A DNA stretch of 64,000 bases from Polymorphobacter multimanifer (GTDB lineage: Bacteria; Pseudomonadota; Alphaproteobacteria; Sphingomonadales; Sphingomonadaceae), in NCBI RefSeq assembly GCF_014205635.1, contig NZ_JACIIV010000006.1, forward strand, positions 100,793 to 164,792, read 5' to 3'. A program made the translations under genes and the position numbers. Below, in pieces: positions 8,017-19,401 of the stretch (its first letter is position 1; each line of letters starts with the position of its first letter). Under the pieces are notes generated by a model. It was given only the letters and a program-made list of their open reading frames with translations, searched no databases and was not told the origin of the DNA.

Positions 8017-10746
8017 CTAGAACTTCACCTGCACGCGGGCATAATAGAAGCCGCCCATCTGGCCGAGCGGCGCAGAGCCCGGATAGAGCGAGCCGTTGCC
8101 CTGGCCGCCGGTCGACGGGAAGGCGTTGCGGGTTTCGACATCCGGATAGTTGTTGAAGATGTTCTCGGCACCGATGGCGAAGCGATAGTTTTCAGCAAAG
8201 GTGAGGCCGGCTTCGAGATCGAGGCTGACTTCGGCGCCGAACTCCTTGCCCCATTCCCCGACGTTGCCGGCCGGATTGGCGGCCGGGTAAAGCTGGCGGA
8301 AGGCGGCGACCTGTGCTGGCGTGCTGCCTGCGGGCGGGTTCACCGGGGTGAAGTAGGTGGTGAACTTGCTGAAGTAATTGAGGCGAGCAGTCAGGTCGAA
8401 GATGCCGGCGGTGAAGTTCTCGGAGAGAACGGCGCGCCACCGGGGGTTGGAATCCTCGATGTTGCCCAGCCGGGTGTTGTCGATGAGCGCCAGCACGCGG
8501 GTGTCGGTCGGGCGCAGCGTCGAAAGCGCTATGTTTTCACGCCCGGTGACCTTGGTCTGGTTCCAGTTGACGGCGAGGCTGGTGTTGAAACTGCCGAGAT
8601 CGTTGTTGGTACGATGCGTCAGCACGATGTCCACGCCCTGTGTCCTGGTGCGGAAGCCGTTGGTGAAATAGTTCACCTGTCCGAGATCGAATGCGTTGGG
8701 CACGCCGGCGGCAGCCAGCAAAACCTGATCGGCGGCTGTGACGTTGACGTTGCTGGTTGTCCCGATTCTGTCCCGAACGCGGATGTTGTAGTAATCCGCC
8801 GTCAGGTTGAAGCCACCACCCGGGGTGACAACAAAGCCGCCCGAGAAGCTGGTCGACTTTTCCGGTGTGAGAGGCACCGCGCCATAAAAGCCCGCGAGTG
8901 CCGAATCCGGCCGCGCGGTGGCGACGGCCACCGGCACCGGGCTGCCCTGCGGGAAGGCGGTCTGGACGTTCTGGGTGAACTGCTGGCCCGGCGTTGGGGC
9001 GCGGAAGCCGGTCGAAGCGGCACCGCGGATGGCGATGGCATCGGTGAAGGCGTAGCGCGCCGTGAACTTGCCGTTGAAGGTGCTGCCGAAATCGTTGAAG
9101 TAATCATAGCGGCCGGCGATGCCGATCGACAGGTTTTCGACGGGATCGGCTTCGAAGTCGAGATAGGCCGAGTAGCTGTTGCGGCCACCTTCGACGACCG
9201 AATCCGGACCGAAGCCGGGAAAGCCGTTGGCGCCGACCGGCTTGGTGACGTTGAAGCGGGTGAGGTCGTTGCGCTCCACGAGCTGCGAGCCATAGATGCC
9301 CGGCTCCCACGACGCACGGTCGCCGAGGCCGACTTCATAGGCTTCACGACGGAACTCGAAACCGGCCGCGATGAACAGCGGCTTGGCGAAGCCGACATCG
9401 GTTTCGTAGGTGAAGTCGAGGTTGCCGTTGTATTCGGTCTGGACGAGCTTGCCGAGATAGAAATCGGTGGGCGAATCCGGCCCGAGCGACGGGTTGAGGG
9501 TTTCGCTCATGTAATAGCGGATCTGGTTGCGGCCATAGCTGCCCGAGGCATCGAACTTGAGGCCCCAGCTGGTCTCGCCCTTGTAGCCGCCGGTGATCGA
9601 CATGTCTTCGTTGACGCCTTCGAAGAAGGGCACGAAGCCGTTGGGGAAGACCGAGACATCGTCGAAGGTGCGGCCTTCGGCATCCCAGATCGGGCGGCCG
9701 CTGACCGGATCGGTGCCGATGCGATCGAGATAGGCTGGCGTGGAGATCGACTTGCCGAGCACGCCGGTGCCGGTGCGCAGCGGGATGTCCGGCGCCACGA
9801 CGCCGCGCGGGCGGCGATAGTTGAAGTCGTTGCCCTGGCGCTGCCAGCCATAGTTGCCGAACAGATAGACTTCGCCGTCACCGACCGGGATCGCCGAGTT
9901 GAGGACGAAACGATAGGCGCGGTTCTCGGGCTGGCCGAGGCGGTTGCCAGTGGCGTATTTCGGCGTGATGCCGGCGGCGACGAGGGGTGCGATTTCCGGA
10001 CGGGCAACCGAACGGTCCCACACGCGCTGATCGATGAATTCGCCGGTGACGTTGATGAAGCCCTCGCCGAGCTTGAAGCCGGCGTTGGCAGTGACCTGCA
10101 GATCCTCGCCATCGCCTTCATAGGTCTGGCCGTAGCGGGCAGCGACGGTGTAGCCATTGTCTGCACGGCTGAGGCCGATGTTGATGACGCCGGCGATGGC
10201 ATCCGAGCCATATTGGGCGGCGGCGCCATCGCGCAGCACTTCGATGCGCGACACGGCAGGCGAGGAGATCTGTGACAGATCTGGGCCCTGCGAACCGACG
10301 TTGAGCGCGTCTCCGGTCACGTTGACGAGGGCGGAGCGGTGCATGCGCTTGCCGTTGATCAGGACGAGGATCTGGTCGGCGGGCAGGCCGCGAAGGTTGG
10401 GCGGACGCACGAAGGCCGAAGCATCGCCGAGCAGGTTGCGGTTCTGGTTGAAGGAGGGGATGAGCGTCTTGAGGATGTTGCCGAGTTGCGGCGATGGCTG
10501 GGCCTTGAAATCGTCTGCAGTGAAAACGTCGATCGGCACGGCGGATTCGGCGACGGTGCGATCGGTGCGGCGGGTGCCGGTGACGATGATCTGCGCGCCG
10601 GCATCGTCGGGTGCGGCCTGTGCGGTGTCGACGGTCTGGGCAACGGCGGCGGACGGCGCGGCCATAAGGGTTGCCACTGCGAGCGCCGCGAGCGAGGCGC
10701 CGCGGATTGCTGCAGTCTGGATTGTCAGGAATTTCGGTTCGGTCAT
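8017..10746 (-). CDS. TonB-dependent outer-membrane receptor
   Basis: A 909-residue receptor that imports a ligand across the outer membrane using TonB energy. The start is ATG 10746. The signal peptide runs to about residue 37 (SAAVAQ). The TonB-box region IIVTGTR and a full plug follow, with LVLINGKRMHRS and IEVLRDGAAAQYGSDAIAG. A beta-barrel occupies the rest and ends in YYARVQVKF, the terminal Phe expected for BAM insertion. No FecI/FecR regulator is adjacent, and the ligand cannot be deduced. Codons are more biased to C-ending forms than in the neighbours, as often seen in well-expressed membrane proteins. Confidence 0.94.
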   Translation of the reverse strand: MTEPKFLTIQTAAIRGASLAALAVATLMAAPSAAVAQTVDTAQAAPDDAGAQIIVTGTRRTDRTVAESAVPIDVFTADDFKAQPSPQLGNILKTLIPSFNQNRNLLGDASAFVRPPNLRGLPADQILVLINGKRMHRSALVNVTGDALNVGSQGPDLSQISSPAVSRIEVLRDGAAAQYGSDAIAGVINIGLSRADNGYTVAARYGQTYEGDGEDLQVTANAGFKLGEGFINVTGEFIDQRVWDRSVARPEIAPLVAAGITPKYATGNRLGQPENRAYRFVLNSAIPVGDGEVYLFGNYGWQRQGNDFNYRRPRGVVAPDIPLRTGTGVLGKSISTPAYLDRIGTDPVSGRPIWDAEGRTFDDVSVFPNGFVPFFEGVNEDMSITGGYKGETSWGLKFDASGSYGRNQIRYYMSETLNPSLGPDSPTDFYLGKLVQTEYNGNLDFTYETDVGFAKPLFIAAGFEFRREAYEVGLGDRASWEPGIYGSQLVERNDLTRFNVTKPVGANGFPGFGPDSVVEGGRNSYSAYLDFEADPVENLSIGIAGRYDYFNDFGSTFNGKFTARYAFTDAIAIRGAASTGFRAPTPGQQFTQNVQTAFPQGSPVPVAVATARPDSALAGFYGAVPLTPEKSTSFSGGFVVTPGGGFNLTADYYNIRVRDRIGTTSNVNVTAADQVLLAAAGVPNAFDLGQVNYFTNGFRTRTQGVDIVLTHRTNNDLGSFNTSLAVNWNQTKVTGRENIALSTLRPTDTRVLALIDNTRLGNIEDSNPRWRAVLSENFTAGIFDLTARLNYFSKFTTYFTPVNPPAGSTPAQVAAFRQLYPAANPAGNVGEWGKEFGAEVSLDLEAGLTFAENYRFAIGAENIFNNYPDVETRNAFPSTGGQGNGSLYPGSAPLGQMGGFYYARVQVKF

Positions 10747-10972
10747 CTTTGGCCCCTCAATGGAAAACACAAAAGTTCACACGGGCGAGCCCGTGTGCAC
10801 CAACTCAACTGCCGTGCCGAATGACACTGACAGCAACTTTTTCCCTTCCCCCAGGCAAACCCTTGTTGACGGTGGGGCGGTCTGATGCCGCCACAAGCCG
10901 TCACGCCTGTCCTACAATCAGGGAGTAATTGGTGGATTATTGCAAGCCATGGGCCGCTTGAGGTTCGATTCA

Positions 10973-10987
10973 GTCACGAATTGTGAC
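10973..10987. promoter_or_regulatory. Palindrome GTCAC-N5-GTGAC upstream of the TonB receptor
   Basis: A perfect 5+5 inverted repeat around GAATT, flanked by ATT and AAT. It lies in the 258-base gap between the TonB receptor start and the GNAT stop, both on the minus strand. The gap should hold the receptor promoter. The palindrome is a possible operator; no regulator is proposed. Confidence 0.3.
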
Positions 10988-11004
10988 AATCCGGCAACAG
11001 GCGA

Positions 11005-11541
11005 TTATGCAAGCGGCTTGTCCATCGGCACGAAACGGACCGGTGTGCCGCCGAGATCGAGGGTGACCGGCGCGCTCGGGACATAGCCGCGGGCGGCGTA
11101 GAAGGGCTCGCCGGGGAGGGTTGCCATCAGGGCGGTGCGGGTGAAGCCATGCGATGCAGCGGCGTGTTCGCAGGCGCGCAGCAGGGCGTCGCCGACACCC
11201 TGGCGGGCGAAGCCGGGGGCGACGAAGAAGGCGCGGATGCGCGCGGCGTCGGTGGCGGGATCGAGCAGCCCCGATTCGCGGGCGGCGTAGCGATCGCCGC
11301 CGAACAGTGTTGTGCGCCGGCTCCAGCCGCCGCAGCCGGCGAGGGCGCCGGCCCGTGTCGCGACGAGGTAGCTGCCGTCGGCGACCAGCTCCGAATCGAC
11401 GCCGAAGACATGGGTGATGGCGGCTTCGGTTTCTGCAGCCGTGTAGAAGGGCGGGCCCAGCGCGCGGGCCGAGGCGGCGATAAGGGCTTCGAGGGCGGGC
11501 ACTTCGGCGGCGATTGCCGCGCGGATGATGACTGGTTCCAT
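11005..11541 (-). CDS. GNAT family N-acetyltransferase
   Basis: A 178-residue cytoplasmic acetyltransferase of the GCN5 fold. It starts at ATG 11541 (MEPVIIRAA). The acetyl-CoA pyrophosphate-binding motif A reads RAFFVAPGFARQGVGDALL, with Q-x-x-G variant QGVGDA. FYAARGY is the usual motif B-like Tyr element. The open frame extends far upstream only as a shadow of tdk. It is divergent from tdk with 51 bases between. The acceptor is unknown. Confidence 0.88.
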   Translation of the reverse strand: MEPVIIRAAIAAEVPALEALIAASARALGPPFYTAAETEAAITHVFGVDSELVADGSYLVATRAGALAGCGGWSRRTTLFGGDRYAARESGLLDPATDAARIRAFFVAPGFARQGVGDALLRACEHAAASHGFTRTALMATLPGEPFYAARGYVPSAPVTLDLGGTPVRFVPMDKPLA

Positions 11542-11592
11542 GCTGTTGACGCCCCCCGTTGACTGCTGCGGTCCGCCCGCCGACAAGCCGGC

Positions 11593-12186
11593 ATGGCGAA
11601 GCTCTATTTCTACTATGCCTCGATGAATGCCGGCAAATCCACGATGCTGCTGCAGGCGAGCTTCAATTACCGCGAGCGCGGCATGCACACGATGCTGTTC
11701 ACCGCCGGGATCGACGACCGGGCGGGGGCGGGGGTGATTGCATCGAGGATCGGCATTGAGGCGGCGGCGACGCCGTTCGGGGCGCGGACCGACCTGTTTG
11801 CGGTGGTGGCGGCCGAGCATGCGGCGGGAACGGTGCATTGCGTGCTGATCGACGAGGCGCAGTTCCTGGGCGCGGCACAGGTGTGGCAGGCGGCGCGGAT
11901 TGCCGATGAGCTGGGGATTCCGGTGCTCGCCTATGGGCTGCGGACGGACTTTCGGGGGCGGCTGTTCGAGGGGTCGCAGGGGTTGCTGGCGATTGCCGAT
12001 GTTCTTTCCGAGATCAAGGCGGTGTGCGCGTGCGGCCGCAAGGCGATCATGAATTTGCGCATCGATGCGCGAGGGCGCGCGGTGGCGGAGGGCGCGCAGA
12101 CCGAGATTGGCGGCAACGAGCGCTATGTGGCACTGTGCCGGCGCCATTTCAGCGCAGCTTTGAACCTGACGGAGACGAATGAATGA
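11593..12186 (+). CDS. tdk: Thymidine kinase
   Basis: A 197-residue type II thymidine kinase that phosphorylates thymidine with ATP in the pyrimidine salvage pathway. The P-loop SMNAGKST spans residues 10-17. IDEAQFL carries the catalytic Glu. The lasso domain has the zinc-binding pair CACGRKA with the later CRRHF. The length matches the E. coli enzyme (205). The gene overlaps the next by ATGA (12183-12186), so the two are translationally coupled. Confidence 0.95.
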   Translation: MAKLYFYYASMNAGKSTMLLQASFNYRERGMHTMLFTAGIDDRAGAGVIASRIGIEAAATPFGARTDLFAVVAAEHAAGTVHCVLIDEAQFLGAAQVWQAARIADELGIPVLAYGLRTDFRGRLFEGSQGLLAIADVLSEIKAVCACGRKAIMNLRIDARGRAVAEGAQTEIGGNERYVALCRRHFSAALNLTETNE

Positions 12187-12661
12187 CCGACCTTTCCGCC
12201 CACCCGCTGAAGACGATCGATGGCCGTGAGACGACGCTGGCCGAATGGGCGGGCGAGGTGCTGCTGGTCGTCAACACGGCTTCGAAATGTGGTTTCACGC
12301 CGCAATATGCGGGGCTGGAGGCGCTGCACGCGAAGTATCGGGACAAGGGCTTTGCGGTGCTCGGCTTCCCGTGCAACCAGTTCGGGGCGCAGGAGCCGGG
12401 GGACGAGGCGGAAATCGCCAGCTTCTGTTCGACGAAGTTCGATGTGGATTTTCCGATGTTCGCCAAGGTGGAGGTGAACGGCGAGGCTGCGCATCCATTG
12501 TGGAAGGCGCTGAAGAAGGCGGCCCCCGGGCTGCTCGGTTCGGAGGCGATCAAGTGGAATTTCACCAAGTTTTTGGTGGGGCGTGATGGCCGGGTGATCG
12601 AGCGCTTTGCGCCGACGACGACGCCCGAGCAGCTCGATGCGCGGATTGCGGCGCTGCTCTG

Positions 12662-12662
<1 letters not shown>
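12183..12662 (+). CDS. Glutathione peroxidase (thioredoxin-fold peroxidase)
   Basis: A 159-residue cytoplasmic thiol peroxidase that reduces hydrogen or lipid peroxides. [11 protein letters not shown] places the peroxidatic Cys at residue 36, and there is no selenocysteine. [13 protein letters not shown] and the KWNFTKFLV motif with its Trp/Asn complete the active site. The Cys in GFPCNQF may be the resolving residue, as in plant and bacterial Gpx that use thioredoxin. Coupled to tdk upstream and to the aminotransferase downstream. Confidence 0.94.
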
Positions 12663-13978
<1,316 letters not shown>

Positions 13979-14055
13979 AATGTGTCTGCATTGAAACATC
14001 GGGGTGTTCCGGCTATCTCCGGTGGTTCCGGGGGCGCGCAAGAGAGGATCATTCC

Positions 14056-14976
14056 ATGTCGATCGCCGCCATGCTTGCAGCCGCAGTGCTGTTGGCAACG
14101 CCGGAAACGGCGACCCGCGAGCTCGGAAAGGCGGCCGCCGGCGATGTCGTGCGCTTTGCACCGGGCGATTATGGCCGGGTGACGATCAAGGACAAGCGCT
14201 TCCAGCCGCGGCTGACGCTGGAAGCCGGGGATGCCAGGATGCGGCTGTTCCTGATCGACTCCTCGGGCATCGATGTGGTGGGCGGGCAGTTCGGCGGCAC
14301 CCGCGCTGCTGCACCCGATGGCGGCGCTTCCGCCGAGATGACGCGGTACGATGCGGACGGCAAGCGAAGCATTCCTTCCGCCGGGGGTGGCGATCTGCAG
14401 ACGGGCTATGGCGCGATGATCAAGGGCTCGAGCCATGTCGAGTTTCGGGACGGGCTGTTCCATGATGCGCGCAAGGGGCTGATCATCTCGCATTCGACAG
14501 ATGTGGTGGCGCGCGACCTGCGCTTCGAGCGGATGTCCAGCGATGGCATCAACATCGCGGCGGCACAGCGGGTGCTGGTGGAGCGGATCGAGTGCCATGA
14601 CTTCGATCCGTCACCCGGTGCGCACCCCGATTGCGTGCAATTGTGGAGCCCGCCGAGCGGGGCGACGGCGGACATCACGGTGCGCGACAGCCTGGCACGG
14701 GGGCGGACGCAGGGCTTTGCCGGGTTCAACCATCCGAAAAAGGGGCAGACGGGGTTCGATCGGATCAGGTTCATCGACAACCGCGCGGAAGTGAGCTTTC
14801 CGCATGGCATTTCGATCTATGATTGCCGCGATTGCGAGATCACGGGCAATGTCGCGCGGCCCTATACCGGGGCGAAACACCGGGTGATCGTGCGCGTGAT
14901 CCGCTGCACCGATTGCGTGGTGGCGGACAACAGCAATGGACCGCGGCCCGTGCGCGCGCCTGCGCCGAAGGGCTGA
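14056..14976 (+). CDS. Secreted right-handed beta-helix protein
   Basis: A 306-residue protein with ATG 14056 behind AGAGAGG and a short signal sequence (about residues 1-18). The body consists of short hydrophobic strands with repeated ends (LIISHSTDVVARDL, INIAAAQRVLVERI, ITVRDSLARG), the pattern of a pectate-lyase-like parallel beta-helix. The block GAHPDCVQLWSP, the QGF turn and the ITGN/NGPRP tail recur in the protein at 36204-37325, so the two are paralogues. Polysaccharide binding or cleavage is possible, but no catalytic set is evident. Confidence 0.75.
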   Translation: MSIAAMLAAAVLLATPETATRELGKAAAGDVVRFAPGDYGRVTIKDKRFQPRLTLEAGDARMRLFLIDSSGIDVVGGQFGGTRAAAPDGGASAEMTRYDADGKRSIPSAGGGDLQTGYGAMIKGSSHVEFRDGLFHDARKGLIISHSTDVVARDLRFERMSSDGINIAAAQRVLVERIECHDFDPSPGAHPDCVQLWSPPSGATADITVRDSLARGRTQGFAGFNHPKKGQTGFDRIRFIDNRAEVSFPHGISIYDCRDCEITGNVARPYTGAKHRVIVRVIRCTDCVVADNSNGPRPVRAPAPKG

Positions 14977-15078
14977 CCGATGCTGTGAAATAAAATATCG
15001 CGGGTGGGGCCTTGCGGGATGGAACATCGGTTCCCACCATAGGCCGTGGAATTCACAACCAGTTCAGTCGGGAAACCA

Positions 15079-16806
15079 ATGGCCGCCTCAAATGCCCCGT
15101 TGATGACACTTCGCGAGGTATTTGCCTGGTTCGGGCCGGTGCTGGGGCCGGAGAAGAATTTCTTCTGGCTGGCGATCATCTACGGGCTCGGCATCAGCCT
15201 GCTTTCGCTGGCGACGCCGGTATCGGTGCAGGTGCTGATCAACTCGGTGGCCAATACGGCGCTGCCGGTGCCGCTGTTCACGCTGGCGTTCGTGCTGTTT
15301 TTCCTGCTGGGCCTGTCGGCGCTGCTGGCGGTGCTGCGCAACCATCTGATGGAGCTGTTCCGGCGCCGTTTCGGGGCGCGGCTGGTGGCCGACATCACGC
15401 TGCGCGCGATCAATGCCGCCAATCCCGACTTTGCCGACAGCCAGCGGATTTCGCTGTTCAACCGCTTTTTCGAGATCGTCTCGGTGCAGAAGGCGGTGCC
15501 GACGCTGCTGATCGGCGCCTTGACGCTGATCCTGCAGGCGCTTGTCGGCTTCATCGTGACGAGCTTCTACCATCCGGTGTTTCTCGCCTTCAATGTTGTG
15601 GTGGTATTGCTGGTGGTGCTGGCCTTCTGGGTGTGGGGGCGCGGCGCCATGATATCCTCGATGGCGCTCAGCCATGAGAAATATGGCGCTTCAGAATGGC
15701 TGGAGAGCGTTGGTGCGTCCGATGGCTTCTACAAGTCGGCGGACCATCGCACCTATGCCATCGACCGCTCCGAGGCGGCGGCGGCGAGCTATGTGAAAGC
15801 GCATGCCCGGCACTATGGCTATACGCTGCCGCAGACGGTGGCGCTCTACTTCCTCTATGCGGCAGCGTCGGCAGGGTTGCTGGCGCTGGGGGGATGGCTG
15901 GTGATCCAGCAGCAGATCTCTATCGGCCAGCTGGTGGCGGCGGAGCTGATCCTGTCGGGCGTGTTCCTCGGGATTTCGCAGCTGGCGGGTTATCTCGATG
16001 ATTTCTACAAGCTGGTGGCCACAGTCGAGGAGCTGTCGCTGCTCTACAGCATTCCGCAGGAGACGCGGCCGGGGGGCAAGGTGATGGTCGGAAAGCCGAC
16101 ACGCCGGCTCGTCGACCCGGTTCGATCTGGCGAGCTGGTGTTTGCGCGGGTCGTGACCGACCTGCCGACGGGGCCGTGCCTGCTCGACTTCAGCATTCCC
16201 AGCGGCATGCGGCTAGTGGCGCAGGGGGTGCCGAGCATGGAGCGACGCATCGCCAACATGCTCAAGCGGCAGGTGAAGCCCGATTCAGGGCTGATCGCGA
16301 TCGGCGATGTCGATATCGGCAGCCTCGATGTGCTGCTGCTGCGCTCGGACATCACCGTGCTCGACCGCCCGAACATCGTGGAAACCACGATCGAGGACTA
16401 TCTGAAGCTGGCCGACCCCGATTCCGACCCGGCCGAGATGCTGGCCGCACTTCGACTGGTGGGGCTGGAAGACCGGATCTCGATGCTTCAGGATGGGCTG
16501 CAGACGCGGATGAGCTTCACGGGCTATCCGCTGTCGGTAGCCAAGACGATGCAGGTGAAGCTGGCGGCCGCCGTGCTGGCGCGGCCCAAGGTGCTGGTGC
16601 TGTCGCCGCTTTACGATACGGTGCCGGTGCGCTGGCTCGACCAGGTGTTTGCGCACTTCGATGGCAAGGAAACAACGGTGCTGTATTTCAGCAACCGCCC
16701 CGAGGCGATCAGGCTCGACGGCTATCTGTGGATCGGCTGCCAGGACCAGCAGATCGTTGGCGACTGGGAGCAGTTCGACGCGCTGCGCAGCGGGGACACG
16801 CAATGA
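15079..16806 (+). CDS. ABC-exporter-like membrane protein with a degenerate ATPase domain
   Basis: A 575-residue protein from ATG 15079 (GTG 15046 is possible). Residues about 25-310 form a six-helix ABC type-1 transmembrane domain. The C-terminal 230 residues line up with an ABC ATPase, but every catalytic motif is gone. The Walker A position reads QGVPSMERR (382-390) with no GKS/T. The signature is LSVAK (485-489). Walker B reads VLVLSPLYD, with Ser509/Pro510 where Asp and Glu belong. The Q-loop Gln is absent, and the H-loop His is Asn539 in YFSNRP. The ATG of the HlyD gene overlaps the stop (ATGA). It is an inner-membrane component of a type I-like secretion system that apparently cannot hydrolyse ATP itself. 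Confidence 0.85.
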   Translation: MAASNAPLMTLREVFAWFGPVLGPEKNFFWLAIIYGLGISLLSLATPVSVQVLINSVANTALPVPLFTLAFVLFFLLGLSALLAVLRNHLMELFRRRFGARLVADITLRAINAANPDFADSQRISLFNRFFEIVSVQKAVPTLLIGALTLILQALVGFIVTSFYHPVFLAFNVVVVLLVVLAFWVWGRGAMISSMALSHEKYGASEWLESVGASDGFYKSADHRTYAIDRSEAAAASYVKAHARHYGYTLPQTVALYFLYAAASAGLLALGGWLVIQQQISIGQLVAAELILSGVFLGISQLAGYLDDFYKLVATVEELSLLYSIPQETRPGGKVMVGKPTRRLVDPVRSGELVFARVVTDLPTGPCLLDFSIPSGMRLVAQGVPSMERRIANMLKRQVKPDSGLIAIGDVDIGSLDVLLLRSDITVLDRPNIVETTIEDYLKLADPDSDPAEMLAALRLVGLEDRISMLQDGLQTRMSFTGYPLSVAKTMQVKLAAAVLARPKVLVLSPLYDTVPVRWLDQVFAHFDGKETTVLYFSNRPEAIRLDGYLWIGCQDQQIVGDWEQFDALRSGDTQ

Positions 16807-17915
16807 GCACAACGATCGTGACCGACGCGCTGCGGCCCGACCCGCAGTCGTTTCCCACGCTCGCTTCGATCAATCCGCCGCGCGTGCTGCGCGCCACCGG
16901 CTGGATGGTGGGGCTGGGCATCCTGTTCGTCATCCTGTTTGCGGCCTTCACCCCCTGGGTGCAGACGGCACCGGGCAGCGGGACGGTGATTGCGCGCGAC
17001 CCGGCGGCGCGGCAGACCAACATCACCGCGATGGTGCCCGGGCGGCTTGACCGCTGGTATGTGACCGATGGCGATTATGTCGAGTTGGGCGACCCGATTG
17101 CGCGGGTGGTGGACATGGACCCGCAGCTGCTCGAGCGGCTGCAAGGGGAACGCGGGCAGCGGCTGGCCGAGATCGAGGCGACGCGCGCGGCGATGCGGAC
17201 CGCCGAGCTCGATGTGGCGCGGACACGGACGCTTTTCGACGAGGGGCTGGCAGCGCGGCGCGACCTGGAGCTGGCGCAGATCAAGGTCGCCGAATTTCGG
17301 GGCCGGATCGCGGGCAGCGAGGCCGAGATCAACAAGATCGATACCGGCATCCGGCGCCAATCCCAGCAGCTGGTGACGGCGCCGCGGGCCGGGCGGATCA
17401 TGCGCGTGTCGGCAATCGACACGGCGACGGTGGTGAGCACGGGCGATGTGCTGGCGACCTTCGTGCCCGAGCAGACCGAGCGGGTGGTCGAGCTGTATGT
17501 CGATGGCCGCGATGTTCCGCTGATCCACCCGGGACGGCGGGTGCGGCTGGAATTCGAGGGCTGGCCGGCGATCCAGTTTTCAGGCTGGCCGTCGGTGGCG
17601 AAGGGGCTTTTCGACGGCGAGGTGAAGGCGGTGGATGTGTCGGCGTCACCCAACGGGCTGTTCCGGATCCTGGTGGTGGAAAGCCCGGACCGGGATCCCT
17701 GGCCCGGGGAGCCGCAGGTGCGGCTGGGGGCTGCGGTGCGTGGCTGGGTGCTGATGAACACGGTGAAGGTGTGGTTCGAATGGTGGCGGCTGCTCAACGA
17801 CTTCCCGCTGCAGTTCACATCGGGCAGTGAGGCGGGGAGCGCTGCGGGTGGTTCGCCGCCGGGTGGCGGGAGCGGGAGCGGGAGCGGTCGGGCGGCGGGT
17901 GGCAATGCCGGATAA
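16803..17915 (+). CDS. HlyD/EmrA-type periplasmic adaptor
   Basis: A 370-residue membrane-fusion protein. It has a short cytoplasmic N-terminus, one transmembrane helix (about residues 35-56), and a first lipoyl half at ITAMVPGRLDRWYV with DGDYVELGDPI. An alpha-helical hairpin of about 90 residues follows (RLAEIEATRAAMRTAELDVA onwards). The second lipoyl half is TAPRAGRIMRVS, then a beta-barrel. The tail is an unusual Gly/Ser-rich stretch. It should bridge the ABC-like protein to the TolC-like channel. Its start overlaps the ABC stop by four bases, and its end overlaps the TolC start by 11. Confidence 0.9.
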   Translation: MSTTIVTDALRPDPQSFPTLASINPPRVLRATGWMVGLGILFVILFAAFTPWVQTAPGSGTVIARDPAARQTNITAMVPGRLDRWYVTDGDYVELGDPIARVVDMDPQLLERLQGERGQRLAEIEATRAAMRTAELDVARTRTLFDEGLAARRDLELAQIKVAEFRGRIAGSEAEINKIDTGIRRQSQQLVTAPRAGRIMRVSAIDTATVVSTGDVLATFVPEQTERVVELYVDGRDVPLIHPGRRVRLEFEGWPAIQFSGWPSVAKGLFDGEVKAVDVSASPNGLFRILVVESPDRDPWPGEPQVRLGAAVRGWVLMNTVKVWFEWWRLLNDFPLQFTSGSEAGSAAGGSPPGGGSGSGSGRAAGGNAG

Positions 17916-19401
17916 GGCCTTGTTGCAGGCATTGGTGCTGGCACTCGCGATCGGAACATCGGCTGTAGCCCAGCCGGCGCCGCCGGCGGCTGCAGTTTTG
18001 CCGGCGTCGCCGGCGGCTGCACTCTCGTCGGCGCCGGCGCTGGCGGCAGCGCCGAGGACCGGGGTGCTGACGCTTGCGGAGGTGCTGGCTTCGGCGCGCT
18101 TCCATGCGCCGCAGGTGCTCGAGGCGCTGGCGCGGGTGCGGGGTGCCGAAGGCAGGGTGCTGAGCGCGCAGGCGGCGTTCGACACGGTGTTCAGTGCCGA
18201 TGCGACCTCGCGCGTGGCAGGGTTTTACGACGGGCAGATTGCCAGCGCCACGATCACGCGGCCGCTGCCCGACAACGGCGGCTATGCCTATGGTGGCTAC
18301 CGTGTCTCTTCGGGGCGCTTCCCGATCTACGAGGACGAGTATTTCACCAACCGCGCCGGCGAGGTGAAGGCGGGGGCGGTGTTTGCACTGCTGCGCGACC
18401 GGGCGATCGACGAGCGGCGTTTTGCGCGGAGCTTTGCCGAGGCCGATGTGGCGATTGCCGAGGCGGACCGGCTGATGATCGCCATCGGTGTGCAGCAGGC
18501 AGCGCTCTCGGCCTATATCAACTGGGTGGCGAGCGGGCTGCGGCTCAACGTGTATCGCGACCTGCTGGCGCTGGCGCAGGAGCGGCAAGCGGGCTTCCGG
18601 CGGCAGGTGGAGGAAGGGGCGCGGCCGCGGATCCTGCTGACCGAGAACGAGCAGAACATCCTGCGCCGCCAGACGCTGGTGGTGCAATCCGAGCAGGCGC
18701 TGGCGCAGGCGGCAACGACGCTGTCGCTCTATGTGCGCGATGCCGATGGCCGGCCGATCATCGTCGGCACCGAGCGTCTGCCGGACAGCATGCCGCCGCT
18801 GCCGATGCGCGGTGCGGCGGGGCTCGACCCGGCGGCGATTGCGGCGGCGCGGCCCGATGTGCGGATGCTCGACATCCGCATCCGCCAGTCGAGCAGCCGG
18901 CTGGCGCTCGACCGCAACAATTTTCTGCCGAAGTTCGACTTCAGGGTGGAGGCCAGCCGCGACCTCGGGCCGGAGGGGCGCGGCGGATCGTCGAGGACGC
19001 CGACCGAGGGCAAGCTGGGCTTCAGCTTCACGCTGCCGCTGCAGCAGGGTGCGGCGCGCGGCCGGCTGGCGCAGACCAATGCCGAGATCGAGGCGCAGCG
19101 CCAGCGCCGTCGGCTGCTCGAGGACCAGATCAACGCCCAGGTGGCACAGCTCGCGGTGGCAGTGGAAGCGACGCAGCGGTTGCGGACGCTGGCGGCCGAC
19201 GAGCAGGCGCGGGCGCTCGACATGGCGGTGGCGGAGCGGCGGCGCTTTTCGGCTGGCGCGTCCGACTTTTTTCTTGTGAACGTGCGTGAGGAAGCTGCCG
19301 CCGATGCGCAGGTGCGCGCGCTCGATGCGATCATCAGACAGGTGAGTGCCAATGCCGAACTTGCCTCTGTCACGGCCGATCTCGATGCGCTCGGGCTTTA
19401 G
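17905..19401 (+). CDS. TolC-family outer-membrane channel protein
   Basis: A 498-residue outer-membrane efflux protein starting at ATG 17905. An open frame reaches further up but lies inside the HlyD gene. A signal peptide (about 1-24) is followed by an Ala/Pro-rich linker. The first OEP half starts at LTLAEVLASA and contains long amphipathic helices such as AEADRLMIAIGVQQAALSAY. The second half has RPDVRMLDIRIRQSSSRLA and the helix around LLEDQINAQVAQLAVAVEAT. It is the exit duct of the preceding secretion operon. Confidence 0.87.
   Translation: MPDKALLQALVLALAIGTSAVAQPAPPAAAVLPASPAAALSSAPALAAAPRTGVLTLAEVLASARFHAPQVLEALARVRGAEGRVLSAQAAFDTVFSADATSRVAGFYDGQIASATITRPLPDNGGYAYGGYRVSSGRFPIYEDEYFTNRAGEVKAGAVFALLRDRAIDERRFARSFAEADVAIAEADRLMIAIGVQQAALSAYINWVASGLRLNVYRDLLALAQERQAGFRRQVEEGARPRILLTENEQNILRRQTLVVQSEQALAQAATTLSLYVRDADGRPIIVGTERLPDSMPPLPMRGAAGLDPAAIAAARPDVRMLDIRIRQSSSRLALDRNNFLPKFDFRVEASRDLGPEGRGGSSRTPTEGKLGFSFTLPLQQGAARGRLAQTNAEIEAQRQRRRLLEDQINAQVAQLAVAVEATQRLRTLAADEQARALDMAVAERRRFSAGASDFFLVNVREEAAADAQVRALDAIIRQVSANAELASVTADLDALGL

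Noticed and set aside
7990..10275. A 761-codon plus-strand open frame over the TonB receptor
   Set aside because: Antisense shadow; the minus-strand receptor has a complete family structure.
10973..10987. Reading GTCAC-N5-GTGAC as a CRP/FNR-type site
   Set aside because: The half-sites point the wrong way round (GTCAC then GTGAC rather than TGTGA then TCACA), so only a generic palindrome is claimed.
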